43,928 bases of DNA from Rickettsiales bacterium UBA2645 (GCA_002359655.1 DENL01000006.1:94368-138295); one strand, 5' to 3'. Counted from the first letter of the stretch, positions 15,419 through 24,406 are shown. Numbers and translations: made by a program. Notes: generated by a model not told the origin, from the sequence alone.

Positions 15419-16501
15419 TCAGCTCTTTTTAATAATCATCTCAACAATATCGCTTAGTTTTTTACCAACCTTTTCGCAGGTGTAAGTAGCAAAAAATTTA
15501 TTGCTAGCGTTCTTGGCAAGTTGTTTGGCGAACTCTTCATCTTCAACTAATCTCTCAATTGCATCAGCAATTAATTCTGGCATTTTTTCACCGTCTTCTC
15601 TTGGTATTTTCAAACCATCAATTCCCTCTTCGATAATCTCGTCTGGGCCCCAGCTGTTACTGGTTATAATTGGAGTATTATAAAGCATGGCTTCTAGTAA
15701 AACTATGCCGAAAGTTTCACCAAAAGAAGGCAGGATAAAAATATCGATTGAGTCAAAGAAAGATTTTTTATCGGAAGTCCAACCCAAAATTTTAAAATTA
15801 TTTTCAACACCAATTTCTTTAGCCAAAGAGTTTAGAAAATCTTCTTGATGTCCGACTCCGCCAATAACATATTCACAGTCAATTCCTCTTTGTCTTAGAA
15901 TTGGCAAGGCGCGAATCATTTTATCAAAATATTTTTCTGGATAAAGTCTGCCTAAAGATCCAACTCGTAGTGGCTTACGAAAAGCTGGCTTGACTGGTTG
16001 CGTAAAATCTTTTGGAACTTCAATCATGTTTGGAATTACCAAAGCAGTTCCCACAGCTTTACCAGCGCTTATGAGCTCTTTGCTAAAATAAGAATTAACC
16101 GTTAAAACATAGTCTGCTTTCAGGAATTTTTTTGGATTAATTCCGTGATCAATAGCAATTATGGGAAATTTTTTAAGAGAAAAAAAGCGGGCGATTCTGG
16201 TAAAAAACATTGCCCTGCCCGAGTGGCAAATTGCTGCATCTGGCGCAAATTTAAAAAACAAAAAGGCGATACGCAAAATAGAAAAAATATCTGACTGACC
16301 AAAGGCTGGAACTTCAAAAAATTGCGATCCAGTTTCTTGTACAGCTGTTTTAAAAACCATGCCTTTTTTAGTGATCGAAACCACTTTATGACCATTTAAA
16401 ATCAGGTATTTAGCGTAATCGATAAAGCATCTTTCAACGCCCAAAATTTGATTATCGTTTTTAGACTTTTTGTGATTAAAGAGAATATTAGCGATCTTCA
16501 T
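15419..16501 (-). CDS. GT4-family glycosyltransferase
   Basis: Retaining GT-B glycosyltransferase of family 4, 360 residues, probably cytosolic or membrane-peripheral and using a nucleotide-sugar donor. The C-terminal half shows RVGSLGRLYPEKYFDKMIRAL at about 179-199 and the E-x7-E donor site E262-TFGIVLL-E270, then a NTPIITSNSWGPDEIIEEGIDGLKIP block. The N-terminal acceptor domain (HSGRAMFFTRIARFF, AIDHGINPKKFL) does not reveal the acceptor. A role in LPS core or O-antigen building is likely given the envelope genes in the window and gmd, but this is inference. Its ATG overlaps the stop of the M23 peptidase gene (TAATG), so the two are coupled. Confidence 0.87.
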   Translation of the reverse strand: MKIANILFNHKKSKNDNQILGVERCFIDYAKYLILNGHKVVSITKKGMVFKTAVQETGSQFFEVPAFGQSDIFSILRIAFLFFKFAPDAAICHSGRAMFFTRIARFFSLKKFPIIAIDHGINPKKFLKADYVLTVNSYFSKELISAGKAVGTALVIPNMIEVPKDFTQPVKPAFRKPLRVGSLGRLYPEKYFDKMIRALPILRQRGIDCEYVIGGVGHQEDFLNSLAKEIGVENNFKILGWTSDKKSFFDSIDIFILPSFGETFGIVLLEAMLYNTPIITSNSWGPDEIIEEGIDGLKIPREDGEKMPELIADAIERLVEDEEFAKQLAKNASNKFFATYTCEKVGKKLSDIVEMIIKKS

Positions 16502-17901
16502 TAGCGCACTCTCTTAATTTGGTTAGGAATATTTTTGCGATATTTTTCGATTTCAGACCTAGAAGCTTCAAAGCTTGCAAGCTCTTTGCCCGTGAGTCTT
16601 AAACCAGAGGTAGCTTTCACCTTTGCTGGATTGATTGCCTGTCCTTTGTAAACAACTTCAAAATGAAGATGTGGACCAGTCGAACGGCCAGTGCTACCAA
16701 CATAAGCTATTACATCACCTTGCTTAACGCTTGATCCAATATGCAATTTTGTAACATATCTGCTGGCGTGTCCATAAGCTGTTGAATAATCAGAGTTATG
16801 CTTGATTTGAACGAATTTTCCATAACCACCTTTCAATCCGTAATATGTGATTTTACCACTTCCTGCCGCCAAAATTGGCGTTCCCGAAGCGGCAGCAAAG
16901 TCAATTCCTTTATGCAGTTTAGAATAGCCAAGAATTGGATGGCGCCTTAATCCAAAACCAGAGGAAACTCGCGCACCGTTGATTGGAGTTCTTAAAAGTG
17001 ATTTTCTTATGCTGTTACCTTTGGCATCGAAATATTCGACTTTGCCGTCAATTTTATGCATGTAGAAATTGATCGAACGATTTTGTAAAGTAAGCGAAGA
17101 AAACAAAACATTACCATCTTTTACTTTTTTGCCATCTTCAGTGTAGAAGCTTTCTATCAACATTTCAAACTTATCGCCATTATGAATATCACGCTGAAAG
17201 TCGACATCGTAGCTGTAAAGCTGAATCATATTCATCATAGCGGTTGGTGAAATTCCAGCTTCTACTCCGTCAACGAAAAATCCATTTTTTAAAGATCCAT
17301 AATATCTAGAAACGAAACGTACCAAATTTATCTTCACCTCTTTGGCTTCGTAGCTGCCATCATTTTTGCGAGAAACCACAATCTCTTGATCAGGAGTTAT
17401 CGCAATAGAAACTTCATTAATGATAATCGCCTTGCCAATATTATTTAAACTATCTTTTTGGTTGGGATCGTAACCAACCTTTACCTTATATTTGATAGAA
17501 ATTTGATCACCTTTGCCAATACTTTTAGGATTATAGATTTTTTTCATCGCATTTAGAATAGCAAAAGCATCGACTTCTGAAACGCCCATATCAAGAATGA
17601 CTTTCAAAACAGTATCACCTTGCTTAACGCGATGATCCAAAACCTGATCCTCCTCAAGATAAAAATCTACAGCAGAGTTTGAGATATTGATCTTGATTGG
17701 CTTATTTTGAATTTTCTCAAGCGAGTAGTCGCGATAATTATCAACTAGATTTTGTGCATAATCAAAACCATTGATCAAAACGAAGCTAGTCAGAATTGAG
17801 ATTACAATTGGTTTGAAAAGATTATGCTCAGTTAGATAGTCAAAAAGATTCCATAAAAAAACCTTATCGATTTTCTTGAGTCTTTTGATTAGATTTTTCA
17901 A
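16501..17901 (-). CDS. M23-family (LytM) zinc metallopeptidase, membrane-anchored
   Basis: A 466-residue envelope protein predicted to cut peptide bridges in peptidoglycan. The order is a short cytoplasmic N-tail, one membrane segment near residues 28-48, a periplasmic LysM/OapA-like region (RVKQGDTVLKVILDMGVS near 91), a linker domain, and a C-terminal LytM domain. Zn ligands are H330 and D334 (HKGIDFAA) and H413 (HLH at 411-413), with H378 in TAYGHASRY as a catalytic His. All are present, so it should be active rather than an EnvC/NlpD-type activator. RVSSGFGLRRHPILGYSKLH is typical of the DD-endopeptidase MepM group. The tail is basic. It precedes the GT4 gene with a one-base overlap. Confidence 0.9.
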   Translation of the reverse strand: MKNLIKRLKKIDKVFLWNLFDYLTEHNLFKPIVISILTSFVLINGFDYAQNLVDNYRDYSLEKIQNKPIKINISNSAVDFYLEEDQVLDHRVKQGDTVLKVILDMGVSEVDAFAILNAMKKIYNPKSIGKGDQISIKYKVKVGYDPNQKDSLNNIGKAIIINEVSIAITPDQEIVVSRKNDGSYEAKEVKINLVRFVSRYYGSLKNGFFVDGVEAGISPTAMMNMIQLYSYDVDFQRDIHNGDKFEMLIESFYTEDGKKVKDGNVLFSSLTLQNRSINFYMHKIDGKVEYFDAKGNSIRKSLLRTPINGARVSSGFGLRRHPILGYSKLHKGIDFAAASGTPILAAGSGKITYYGLKGGYGKFVQIKHNSDYSTAYGHASRYVTKLHIGSSVKQGDVIAYVGSTGRSTGPHLHFEVVYKGQAINPAKVKATSGLRLTGKELASFEASRSEIEKYRKNIPNQIKRVR

Positions 17902-17973
17902 AAGTAAAAATTTTGGGATTTGATAAGATTTTGCCTAGATAAGTTCTTAAGCCTTGTAACAAAGGGCGCTGCC

Positions 17974-18003
17974 TTGCAAACAATGAAATTAGGCCTTTAT
18001 TAA
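17974..18003 (+). promoter_or_regulatory. Possible promoter for the carD-lolD pair
   Basis: In the 244-base gap between the M23 gene and carD, TTGCAA at 17974-17979 and TATTAA at 17998-18003 are 18 bases apart and match four of six positions of each sigma-70 consensus. The rest of the gap holds no gene, tRNA or clear hairpin that I can see. In AT-rich DNA such matches arise by chance. Confidence 0.25.
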
Positions 18004-18145
18004 ATCTGGGCTTTTTTAAATTAGAATATTTTTTTTGAATTTTTATTCGTCAGGGTTTCCTTTTAAAAGCAATTCTTTTAGATTGCCGCTTCTTGAAAGA
18101 ATTTCCCTTAAAAATTTAACTAAACACTCGAGCAACTTAGAACTT

Positions 18146-19228
18146 ATGCCTGCAAAAAAATCGAAAACAAAAAATAAAGCGGTAAAAAAAGTCACTTCTA
18201 AAAAAACTATCAAAGCCATTAAAAAGCCGGCCAAGAAAGTTGTAAAAAAACCTGTAAAAAAAGTCGTCAGCAAAAAAATTCCTAAAGTTGCAAAAGTTGT
18301 TAAAAAAGAAGTTAAAAAAATTGCTGTTAAAGCTACTAAAACCAAAGAAATAAAAAATAAAAAGACTAAATTTTCTGATAAATCTTTAGATCCAAAAACA
18401 TCAGCAAAAATTATTGCCAAGGCCAAAAATGCCAGTGGCAATAAAGATAAAACTACGGTTGTAGAAATTGTTCCCGAGAAAAAAAGCGAAGCACAAAAAA
18501 ATCTGATAATCGTTAAAAAACTTGCCGAGTCACGCAACAAGATAACTTTCAAAGCTGGTGATTACGCAGTTTATCCTTCTCACGGAGTTGGAAAAATTGT
18601 TGAGATAGAAAAAACTTCTGCCCTTGGACAAGATTTTAGCTGCTATTTGATGTATTTCGAAAAAGAAAAACTCACCATTAAAATTCCCGTTACTAGCTCT
18701 GAAAAAATTGGTTTAAGACATTTGGTTTCCAAGTCATTGATGGAAGAAGTTTTTTCTACTTTAAGAAGCGGTGTCAAAAAACTAAAAGGTATGTGGAGTC
18801 GTCGTGCCCAAGAATATGAAACCAAAATCAATTCTGGTGACATCATGCTTTTAGCTGAAGTTTTGCGAGATTTAACCCGCGATATTGAGGATGGTGATAG
18901 ATCCTACTCTGAACGTATCATTTACGAGACTGCTGTGCATCGTTTAGCTGCTGAATATTCAGTAATCTACGGAATCGACTTTGAAGAAGCCAAAGACAAA
19001 ATTATCTCAACCGCCAAAGACAAATTAGGCATTGAAGGCAAAATAAATCAAAAAGATGAATTCGATGAATTCGACTACGATAAAAACTCTGATGAAGATG
19101 AAGATGAAGACAACGAGGAAGAAGAGGAAGAGGAAGATGATTTTGACTACGGCGACAGTAGTAGCGGTGATGACGAAGATTATGATGATGACGATGATAA
19201 GCCAAAAAAGAAAAAGAGAAAAAAATAA
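18146..19228 (+). CDS. carD: CarD/CdnL-family transcription regulator with long charged tails
   Basis: RNA polymerase-binding regulator: the CarD_CdnL_TRCF N-terminal Tudor-like domain contacts the beta subunit and helps open promoters, chiefly at rRNA genes. I choose ATG 18146 because the in-frame extension to 18035 is unlike the rest. The domain runs from about residue 135 (ITFKAGDYAVYPSHGVGKIVEIE) through KIPVTSSEKIGLRHL, then the helical C-domain with MWSRRAQEYETKINSGDIMLLAEVLRDL. Two parts are unusual. The first ~100 residues are almost all Lys, Ala, Val and Pro (KKPAKKVVKKPVKK-type repeats, like histone H1 tails), and the last ~45 are runs of Asp and Glu ending in KKKKRKK. Typical CarD proteins are about 160-180 residues, half of the 360 here. 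It is 12 bases before lolD. Confidence 0.88.
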   Translation: MPAKKSKTKNKAVKKVTSKKTIKAIKKPAKKVVKKPVKKVVSKKIPKVAKVVKKEVKKIAVKATKTKEIKNKKTKFSDKSLDPKTSAKIIAKAKNASGNKDKTTVVEIVPEKKSEAQKNLIIVKKLAESRNKITFKAGDYAVYPSHGVGKIVEIEKTSALGQDFSCYLMYFEKEKLTIKIPVTSSEKIGLRHLVSKSLMEEVFSTLRSGVKKLKGMWSRRAQEYETKINSGDIMLLAEVLRDLTRDIEDGDRSYSERIIYETAVHRLAAEYSVIYGIDFEEAKDKIISTAKDKLGIEGKINQKDEFDEFDYDKNSDEDEDEDNEEEEEEEDDFDYGDSSSGDDEDYDDDDDKPKKKKRKK

Positions 19229-19240
19229 TCCGCTTAAAAA

Positions 19241-19915
19241 ATGCAAGAACTAGCTCTCAAATTAATTGGCATCAGAAAATACTTCTCGCAAGCAGCGCAA
19301 AATATTGAGGTAATAAAAGATGCCAATCTCGAAATTAAAAAAGGAGAGCTAGTTGCTCTTACTGGACCATCTGGATCTGGCAAAACAACTTTGTTGCAAA
19401 TCGCCGGATTACTTGATTCTTCAACTTCTGGACAAATCTTTATCGGAAATATTGAAGCCTCCAAATCTGATGACGAAGCTCGAACCAAAATCAGAAAAAA
19501 TCACATTGGCTTTGTTTATCAGTTTCACCATCTTTTGCCGGAATTTTCTGCACTAGAAAATGTCTCGTTACCACTTCTAATCCAAGGCGTTAAAAATCAT
19601 GAAGCTATTGATCAAGCGCTGAAAATTCTAAAAGAAGTGGGACTAGAAGATCGCGTCCATCACAAACCAGCACAGCTTTCAGGTGGACAACAACAACGCG
19701 TGGCAATTGCTCGCGCCGTGGTTTCTAAACCTTCTTTGATTTTAGCTGACGAGCCTACAGGAAATTTGGATTCAACAATTTCAGAAAAAATTTTTGATAT
19801 TCTGCAAAGCTTGGTAAAGAGTTATCAGATTGGTTGTCTGATGGTCACTCACAATTTAGATCTAGCTAAAAAATCTGATCGTATTATTTCGATCAAAGAC
19901 GGAACCCTGTTTTAA
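19241..19915 (+). CDS. lolD: Lipoprotein-releasing ABC transporter ATP-binding protein
   Basis: ATPase of LolCDE, which extracts mature lipoproteins from the inner membrane for delivery to the outer membrane. The 224 residues have Walker A GPSGSGKTT near residue 39, a Q-loop with YQFHHLLPEFSALENV (the LolD-type FHHLLPEF phrase), the LSGGQQQRVAIARA signature, and Walker B LILADEPTGNLD. The FHHLLPEF match separates it from FtsE and MacB relatives. The usual partner lolC/E is not adjacent; carD precedes it by 12 bases, and a terminator follows. The several predicted lipoproteins in the window are plausible clients. Confidence 0.9.
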   Translation: MQELALKLIGIRKYFSQAAQNIEVIKDANLEIKKGELVALTGPSGSGKTTLLQIAGLLDSSTSGQIFIGNIEASKSDDEARTKIRKNHIGFVYQFHHLLPEFSALENVSLPLLIQGVKNHEAIDQALKILKEVGLEDRVHHKPAQLSGGQQQRVAIARAVVSKPSLILADEPTGNLDSTISEKIFDILQSLVKSYQIGCLMVTHNLDLAKKSDRIISIKDGTLF

Positions 19916-19943
19916 AAATTAATAATAATTGTTAATTAAAACA

Positions 19944-19980
19944 AAAAACCCTCGCCACCTTTTTGGTGACGAGGGTTTTT
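19944..19980. terminator. Bidirectional rho-independent terminator
   Basis: The arms 19944-19959 (AAAAACCCTCGCCACC) and 19965-19980 (GGTGACGAGGGTTTTT) pair over 16 bases with one C-A mismatch and a five-base loop. A T-run follows on the plus strand, and an A-run leads it, so it works in both directions. It separates lolD (plus) from the PEGA lipoprotein gene (minus), whose convergent ends flank it. Confidence 0.9.
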
Positions 19981-20011
19981 ATTTGCCGATTAATTTTAAT
20001 TCAGCAGAGAA

Positions 20012-20521
20012 TTATCTACGATTTTGATTACGATTCGTAATGTCTTGATTGTAGTAATAAGGAATCATGTCAGCTGGTTTTTGACCAGTTCCCATGGTTG
20101 AATTTTTTGAGTAGCCGCTACTTTTTGGAATCACAACATTGTAGTTTTTTTCTTTGAAGTCACCGCATTTACTTGGGCTCCAAGCATTGAAAGAAAACAC
20201 CACAGACATCATATCAAGAAAACATCTAGTTCCATCCGCAGTTCTTTCGCCGTCAATTGTTGTTCTGATTGTTCCGTACCAAATTTCCATATTCAGATTT
20301 GCCGATCCGTAACCTTCTTTAACCAAAACAGCGTTGTAAGGTTTTGGCTCGATGTTCAGAGTTAGTGGGGTTCTGCCGTAGTTTTTTCCTTCAATAAAAA
20401 CGTCAGCGCCTGAGGGAGTGCTGTTAATTGCGACATCAACTTTTTTTCCGTTAAAAAATGCACAAGAAGAAACAAGAGGAATTAAAGCCAAAACAAGAGC
20501 TGCACGAAGTTTAAATTTCAT
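20012..20521 (-). CDS. PEGA-domain lipoprotein
   Basis: A 169-residue exported protein. The signal peptide MKFKLRAALVLALIPLVSSC ends in a lipobox (LVSSC), so it is probably an outer-membrane or periplasmic lipoprotein. Residues about 31-70 form a PEGA domain (INSTPSGADVFIEGKNYGRTPLTLNI), a small beta fold common in surface-layer and envelope proteins. The second half has two Cys (in TRCFLD and SKCGDF) and a WSPSKCGDF segment, then an Asn/Gln-rich disordered tail. Its function is unknown. It is the last gene of the lpxK-lpxL run, 27 bases after the acyltransferase, which suggests an envelope role. Confidence 0.8.
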   Translation of the reverse strand: MKFKLRAALVLALIPLVSSCAFFNGKKVDVAINSTPSGADVFIEGKNYGRTPLTLNIEPKPYNAVLVKEGYGSANLNMEIWYGTIRTTIDGERTADGTRCFLDMMSVVFSFNAWSPSKCGDFKEKNYNVVIPKSSGYSKNSTMGTGQKPADMIPYYYNQDITNRNQNRR

Positions 20522-20548
20522 ATTTTTGTAATTTGTTTAAGGGAAAAA

Positions 20549-21451
20549 TTAACGCTTCCAGCGATTGTGAACCCAAAACCACTGGGCTGGATATTCTCTA
20601 ATCCAGCTTTCAAGCTTACGATTAATCTCAAGAGTTAACTTAAGAACATTGTCATTTATGTTTTCGCTCTTTTGAATTTCAAGAGGTTTTTCAACTTCAG
20701 CTTTAAATTCAAATCCTTTAGCGGTTCTGATAATTCGCGCCGGAATCAATGGTACATCATATTTTAAAGCGATACGAGCAATTGAGGTTGTAGTTACCGC
20801 CATATCGTGAAAAAACTTTACCGGTTCACCTTCAGAAATTTTTTGATCTGCTAAAATAATAACGTAACCACCATTTTTAATAATTTCGATGATGCGTCGA
20901 TTGCCTTGCGGACTTTTAGTAATCATCTCAGTTTCGCGAATTGAAGATGTCATTTCCTCAACATAGGGATTATTCAGCGGACGATAAACCGTGCCAACTT
21001 TAATGCCGTAATTCAGCAATACTTTCGGCCCTAACTCCCAATTACCAATATGGCCAGAAAAAACTATTCCGCCTTTTTGACTATTTTTCATTGCAGTTAA
21101 GTTACTGAAAGTTTCTGGCGAAATAGTAACAAACTTCATAACTTGCTCAGGCTTATATTTGGCAATATGAGGATATTCACCAACCACGCGACCAAGATTA
21201 TCCCACATATCGTGCAGAATTTTTTCTTTTTCTAGTTCAGTTAAATTTGGCATAGCATCGCTTAGATTTTTGTAAGCCAATTTATGAACGGCAATTTTTT
21301 TACTAACAAAGACAGAAATTTTTGCCGCAACTTCGGAAGCATTTTGCAAGCCAATTGAGTAAAAAAGCCAGATGCCAAAATCAACCACAACGGCTTCTAG
21401 CAAGTAACGCGCAGTTTTTATTTTTGATTTTATTTCGTCTTTCAAACTCAT
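20549..21451 (-). CDS. lpxL: Lipid A late acyltransferase (LpxL/HtrB family)
   Basis: Adds a secondary acyl chain to the lipid A precursor from acyl-ACP on the cytoplasmic face of the inner membrane. The 300 residues have an N-terminal hydrophobic anchor (about 18-36) and the family active site H134-x4-E139 in FSGHIGNWELGP, then TVYRPLNNPYVEEM near 155 and a later IILADQKISEGEPVKFFHD block, with VPLIPARIIR and WFWVHNRWKR at the end. LpxL and LpxM are not distinguishable with certainty; LpxL is used as the default. The ATG overlaps the lpxK stop (ATGA), so the two lipid A steps are coupled. Confidence 0.88.
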   Translation of the reverse strand: MSLKDEIKSKIKTARYLLEAVVVDFGIWLFYSIGLQNASEVAAKISVFVSKKIAVHKLAYKNLSDAMPNLTELEKEKILHDMWDNLGRVVGEYPHIAKYKPEQVMKFVTISPETFSNLTAMKNSQKGGIVFSGHIGNWELGPKVLLNYGIKVGTVYRPLNNPYVEEMTSSIRETEMITKSPQGNRRIIEIIKNGGYVIILADQKISEGEPVKFFHDMAVTTTSIARIALKYDVPLIPARIIRTAKGFEFKAEVEKPLEIQKSENINDNVLKLTLEINRKLESWIREYPAQWFWVHNRWKR

Positions 21452-22434
21452 ATTTTAATTACTTTTTGCAGTTCATCGATCAAAAGTTCTTTGTCTAAAA
21501 ATTCTAACTCAACATCTAAATAAGGAATTTGATTTTGAAAAATCGGCGGAAATTTTACCCAATCTTTTTTAGTTGTAATAAGCTCTAAACCCTTTTCTTT
21601 AGCTGTTTTACACAACTCTTCTAAATCTGCATTTAAGTAAGAATAATGATCAGGAAAAGATTTTTCTTCGATCAATTGTAAATTATTATTTTTGATTAGA
21701 GAGAAGAATTTTTGCGGATAAGCCAAACCACAAAATGCTAATAATTTTTTATTAAAAAACTTTTCCAAGTTAGTTGTTTTTAAATGCGCTTGAATAATTT
21801 TTTTGCCTGATAATTTTTTTTCTAAATCAGAATTCACCTCACCAATTACAACCACCAAATCAGCTTTTTTTAAACCACTAGAAAGCGTTTCGCGCATTGG
21901 GCCAGCTGGTATTAATAAGTTATTTCCAAAAGCAATTTTTCCGTCAACCACCATGATTACCAGATCTTTGTAGAGCGAATTATTTTGCATTCCGTCATCC
22001 AAAATAATCGCTTTGATTTTCTTCATATTGTCAATTTGCTTAGCGCCAAACAAACGATTTTTAGCGACAAAGGTCGGCGCAGTTTGCGTCAACAACATCG
22101 GCTCATCGCCAACATTTTTTGCGACATGTTTGCCTTCACGTAGCGCCACAAATTTTGCGCCATCTCCCATATAGCCAGTGCTTAAAAAAGCGAATTCAAA
22201 ATTTTCTTTGTCAGTAATTTCGCGTAGAATTTTGCCTAGTGCAATTGCAGTTGGAGTTTTGCCAGAACCGCCAGCAATCAAGTTTCCAACGCAAATTACT
22301 GGTTTAGAAACCGTGTAAGTTTTTTGAAAAAAACTAATTAAGAAAGTAACAACAAAATAAATCAGCGACAAAGGCAAAAGCGCTAGGGAAGTCAGATTTA
22401 TTTTCGTCCAGAATTTTGGAGTTTTAAATTGCAC
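21448..22434 (-). CDS. lpxK: Tetraacyldisaccharide 4'-kinase
   Basis: Inner-membrane kinase that phosphorylates the 4' position of the tetraacyl disaccharide to give lipid IVA. In the 328 residues, an N-terminal membrane segment lies near 15-36, then PVICVGNLIAGGSGKTPTAIAL (Walker A, near 45-66), a DEPMLL stretch, and ILDDGMQNNSLYKDLVIMVVDG, in which the DDG and Q are catalytic and binding residues. LIPAGPMRE and FPDHYSYLNADLEEL are also typical. It lies five bases after xseA and overlaps the acyltransferase gene by four, so lipid IVA formation and its acylation share an mRNA. Confidence 0.93.
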   Translation of the reverse strand: MQFKTPKFWTKINLTSLALLPLSLIYFVVTFLISFFQKTYTVSKPVICVGNLIAGGSGKTPTAIALGKILREITDKENFEFAFLSTGYMGDGAKFVALREGKHVAKNVGDEPMLLTQTAPTFVAKNRLFGAKQIDNMKKIKAIILDDGMQNNSLYKDLVIMVVDGKIAFGNNLLIPAGPMRETLSSGLKKADLVVVIGEVNSDLEKKLSGKKIIQAHLKTTNLEKFFNKKLLAFCGLAYPQKFFSLIKNNNLQLIEEKSFPDHYSYLNADLEELCKTAKEKGLELITTKKDWVKFPPIFQNQIPYLDVELEFLDKELLIDELQKVIKI

Positions 22435-22439
22435 AATTT

Positions 22440-23828
22440 TTAAATAAATTTTGGTTGAATTATTTCTGAGTTGTTTTTGTCTTTCTTATTCGAACCTTTA
22501 TTTTCAAGGCTTAAAACATAAGAAGAAAATTCTCCATCAGCAAGTTGAGTGGTAACTTTTTCTTTAGCTTTGATTTTATCAATTGAAGAAATTAGCTGGC
22601 CTTTTTCATTTTTTATCAAAGCAAATCCGCGTTTTAAAATTTCGCCGTAATGCTGAGTTTTTAAAAGTTTGTTTAAATTTTCTAAGCGTAAATTTCTAAT
22701 TTTTAAATCGCTTTCAAGCCTTGATTTTACTTGCAATAAGTCATTTTGGATTTTCTGTTCAAGCATCTTTATTTTGTGCAAAATCACACTACTTGAAACT
22801 TGAATTGTTGATAATTTTTCAGACTTTTTTTCAAAAAAATTAGTCGTAGCAACATCAAATCTTTTTACAGCTGCTAAAAAATTCTGCTGCATTTGCAGCA
22901 AGATTTTGGCTGGATCAACAATATATTTTTGTAAATTTTTTAGCTGTTGAATTTTTTCAGCAATAAAATTTTGCGCTAAAAAGTTTAGCCTTTCGTCAAG
23001 AAAATTAAGTCGATTTTTTAAGTCAGAAAGAATTGGCGTGGCAAGCTCTGCAGCTGCTGTTGGCGTTGGTGCGCGCAAATCAGCAACGTAATCGATTAGA
23101 GTTGTATCAGTCTCGTGACCAACTGCAGAAATGATTGGAATTTCTGAAGCAAAAACTGCCCGCACCAGAGCTTCATCATTGAAAGGCAAAAGATCTTCAA
23201 AAGATCCACCGCCGCGTGCCACAATCAAAACATCTGGTCTCTCTTCACCTTTCAATTTAGCAAAAAATTTTAGTGCCGTGATAATTTCGGCAGCCGACTT
23301 TTCACCTTGAACCAAAACTGGATAAAGCTTCAAATGCGTTGGACAGCGTGCTTCAACGCGATGTTTGATGTCTTGTAAAACCGCACCTGTTTCAGAAGTA
23401 ATAACGCCAATAATTTTTGGGAAAAACGGAATTGGTTTTTTGTGAATCTGATCGAACAAACCTTCTGCCAATAATTTTTCTTTACGTTTAGAAAGCATTT
23501 CTAAAATGGCGCCAATGCCTGCTATTTCAAGCTTCTCAATAATAATTTGATAATTTGATCTGCCTTCAAAAGTTGTGATACGACCAGAAGCGCAAACTTG
23601 TAAACCATCGGCAATTTCAAAATTTACTAAACTGGCTGCGTTTCTAAAGCATACGGCACTAAGTGCGGCGGTTTCGTCTTTTAAATTAAAATAAAGATGT
23701 CCTGAGGATGCGCGTTTAAAGCCAGTAATTTCACCTTTAATTCGCACGTAACCAAAAGCATCTTCGACTAAAGTTTTGATTGAACGCGAAAATTCGCTGA
23801 CGGTAAATTCGGGAATATTTAAGCTCAT
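22440..23828 (-). CDS. xseA: Exodeoxyribonuclease VII large subunit
   Basis: Catalytic subunit of ExoVII, a single-strand DNA exonuclease in recombination and mutation repair. The 462 residues show the N-terminal OB-fold (FGYVRIKGEITGFKRASSGHLYFNLKDE near 27-54), the nuclease core with ITSETGAVLQDIKHRVEARCP, VARGGGSFEDLLPFNDE and ISAVGHETDTTLIDYVADLRAPTPTAAAE, and a long coiled-coil, all typical. The C-terminal region KRGFALIKNEKGQLISSIDKIK is the usual XseA end, and a basic tail follows. It sits between folK and lpxK. The small subunit xseB is not visible in the window. Confidence 0.95.
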   Translation of the reverse strand: MSLNIPEFTVSEFSRSIKTLVEDAFGYVRIKGEITGFKRASSGHLYFNLKDETAALSAVCFRNAASLVNFEIADGLQVCASGRITTFEGRSNYQIIIEKLEIAGIGAILEMLSKRKEKLLAEGLFDQIHKKPIPFFPKIIGVITSETGAVLQDIKHRVEARCPTHLKLYPVLVQGEKSAAEIITALKFFAKLKGEERPDVLIVARGGGSFEDLLPFNDEALVRAVFASEIPIISAVGHETDTTLIDYVADLRAPTPTAAAELATPILSDLKNRLNFLDERLNFLAQNFIAEKIQQLKNLQKYIVDPAKILLQMQQNFLAAVKRFDVATTNFFEKKSEKLSTIQVSSSVILHKIKMLEQKIQNDLLQVKSRLESDLKIRNLRLENLNKLLKTQHYGEILKRGFALIKNEKGQLISSIDKIKAKEKVTTQLADGEFSSYVLSLENKGSNKKDKNNSEIIQPKFI

Positions 23829-23885
23829 TTTTGTAATTTTTCTTGAAAATTTGCACTCAGGCTAAAGCTTTGAATATCAAGGGTT

Positions 23886-24356
23886 TTAAGAGATTTTTTG
23901 AATTTTGAACACGTGTTCAAAATTAGGTTCAATTTCTCTAATCGTGCTTAAAAAAAAATCACGATTTTGTAATTCAGGATGCGGAATAATTAGTTTGTCG
24001 GCTAATCTTACGGTAAGGTTTTCAATTACTAAAATATCAATATCGATCTCACGCGGCGCCCATTTATCTCGCTTCTCGCGCCCTAAATTTTGCTCAATCT
24101 CTTTAATGATTTCTAAAATTTTCTCTGGATTGAATTTTTCTAAATCAACTTCAGCACTTAAAGCGATGTTGAAAAATTCTTGATTCCACTCTGGCGGAGA
24201 GTTTGGCAGAAGCAGTGCTGGATTTTTTAAGATTTTTGACTGCTTTAAATTTTTGAGAAGTAATTTTGATTCAAGCTGATTAACAGCTTGCTCTAAATAG
24301 GATATTTTGTCGCCTAGATTTGAGCCAAGGCCGAAGATTATTTTTGTTAACAACAC
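23886..24356 (-). CDS. folK: 2-amino-4-hydroxy-6-hydroxymethyldihydropteridine pyrophosphokinase
   Basis: Transfers pyrophosphate from ATP to the hydroxymethyl pterin in folate synthesis. At 156 residues it has the HPPK length. Motifs are FGLGSNLGDKISYLEQAVNQLES near residues 8-30, PEWNQEFFNIALSAEV near 55-70, and REIDIDILVIENL followed by IPHPELQNRDFFL, the metal and substrate sites. FolP and FolB partners are not next to it. The gene lies 57 bases before xseA and 50 after gmd, and may belong to the long run that continues into lpxK. Its presence indicates that at least part of the folate pathway is retained. Confidence 0.92.
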   Translation of the reverse strand: MLLTKIIFGLGSNLGDKISYLEQAVNQLESKLLLKNLKQSKILKNPALLLPNSPPEWNQEFFNIALSAEVDLEKFNPEKILEIIKEIEQNLGREKRDKWAPREIDIDILVIENLTVRLADKLIIPHPELQNRDFFLSTIREIEPNFEHVFKIQKIS

Positions 24357-24406
24357 TTTTAACTTTTTTTGAGGATCAGTAATTCGGCTAAAATTTTATC
24401 TGGCTT

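Noticed and set aside
18035..18145. Upstream in-frame start for carD at 18035
   Set aside because: The extra residues are unlike the Lys-rich N-tail, and the ATG at 18146 begins the typical tail.
17902..18145. Search for a tRNA or riboswitch in the largest gap
   Set aside because: No cloverleaf, TPP, glycine or other known riboswitch pattern could be recognised; only a weak promoter match was found.
18043..19246. Long minus-strand and frame-shifted ORFs opposite carD
   Set aside because: They are rich in Leu, Phe, Ile or His and Arg only because the real gene has Lys-, Asp- and Glu-rich runs; no starts or motifs support them.
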